This document shows, piece by piece, positions 5,500 to 5,680 of a stretch of 5,680 nucleotides of DNA. Below the pieces are notes generated by a model. The model had not been told where the DNA came from. It ran no database searches and saw only the letters and a program-made list of their open reading frames with translations. Numbering within the stretch: the stretch's first letter is position 1; every line of letters starts with the position of its first letter. Where the stretch lies: the NCBI GenBank assembly GCA_902803355.1, contig CADCPP010000037.1, positions 1 through 5,680 on the forward strand. The letters are read 5' to 3'. This DNA comes from an uncultured Lachnospiraceae bacterium (GTDB lineage Bacteria > Bacillota > Clostridia > Lachnospirales > Lachnospiraceae). The translations under genes and the position numbers were made by a program.

Positions 5500-5524
5500 T
5501 ACGGCAGGCTTTCGCGCCAGCACG

Positions 5525-5553
5525 AAACAAAAACGCCCCTCCTTCGAGGGGCG
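5525..5553 (-). terminator. Strong rho-independent terminator of the right-edge gene
   Basis: On the minus strand a perfect 8-bp stem (CGCCCCTC and GAGGGGCG, 5553-5546 and 5541-5534) with a GAAG tetraloop is followed by TTTTTGTTT. It begins 18 nt after the TAA of the edge gene and separates it from the UvrA-like transcription unit. Confidence 0.92.
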
Positions 5554-5571
5554 CTCAGCATCAGAGCGAGA

Positions 5572-5680
5572 TTACTTCCTCAGATCACTCAGATCACGGG
5601 GATCCGGCGTGGTCCAGGGCATATTGTTCTGATCGCCGTCCACAAAGCCGCCGTCCACGAGCAAAACGATTAAGCCGGCC
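5572..5680 (-). CDS. C-terminal tail of an unrecognised protein, cut by the window edge
   Basis: An open frame enters from the right edge and ends at TAA 5574-5572, followed by a strong terminator, which supports it as the true end of a gene. Only 35 residues are visible. They begin with a hydrophobic stretch (AGLIVLLVDGGFV), then a polar, proline-rich tail (MPWTTPDPRDLSDLRK). This could be the end of a last membrane helix or a buried strand followed by a flexible tail. I do not recognise the family, and the visible part is too short to assign a function. An RDLSDLR stretch near the end is encoded by a 9-bp near-tandem duplication (GTGATCTGA twice). Confidence 0.6.
   Translation of the reverse strand, partial: AGLIVLLVDGGFVDGDQNNMPWTTPDPRDLSDLRK

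Noticed and set aside
5572..5600. Short tandem duplication GTGATCTGA in the right-edge gene
   Set aside because: Only two 9-bp copies within coding sequence; likely a small slippage event with no sign of function.

Overview
The window looks like a chromosomal piece of a GC-rich Firmicute, most likely a gut-associated Clostridia relative (Lachnospiraceae/Oscillospirales type). I infer this from protein families I recognise (a short UvrA2-like ABC ATPase, a small FMN split-barrel protein, an HMA protein next to a ZIP transporter), strong AGGAGG-type ribosome binding sites, sigma-A style promoters and GC-rich hairpin terminators. This is a family-level impression only. I see no insertion sequence, CRISPR array, tRNA or rRNA.

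Layout from left to right. (1) 1-457, minus: the N-terminal 152 residues of aspartate-ammonia ligase AsnA, cut by the window edge. (2) 458-608: a hairpin terminator only about 20 nt before the asnA start, and a possible 23-residue hydrophobic peptide ORF. (3) 609-1010, minus: a pyridoxamine 5'-phosphate oxidase-family flavin-binding protein, with a promoter overlapped by a perfect inverted repeat. (4) 1209-2198, plus: a family M19 (renal dipeptidase-like) metallopeptidase with all expected metal ligands. (5) 2268-2728, minus: a two-gene metal-handling unit, a small HMA-domain protein whose stop codon overlaps the start of a 69-residue ORF that is only the C-terminal end of a ZIP-family metal transporter. 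A near-consensus promoter and an operator-like palindrome (GTTAGC-N4-GCTAAC) precede it. (6) 2745-2954: a shared control region holding that promoter, the terminator of the next gene and a degenerate 25-bp repeat. (7) 2955-5438, minus: an 827-residue UvrA-like protein without the UvrB-binding insertion. (8) 5572-5680, minus: the C-terminal tail of an unrecognised gene, followed by a strong terminator.

The genes look like independent short transcription units rather than one pathway: amino acid metabolism (AsnA), peptide turnover (M19), a redox or flavin protein, a metal unit, and a DNA-damage or drug-response ATPase. The points most worth a second look are the eroded ZIP gene kept in a translationally coupled position behind an intact promoter and operator, and the terminator lying in the asnA leader. 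I found no convincing evidence of an undescribed multi-gene system.
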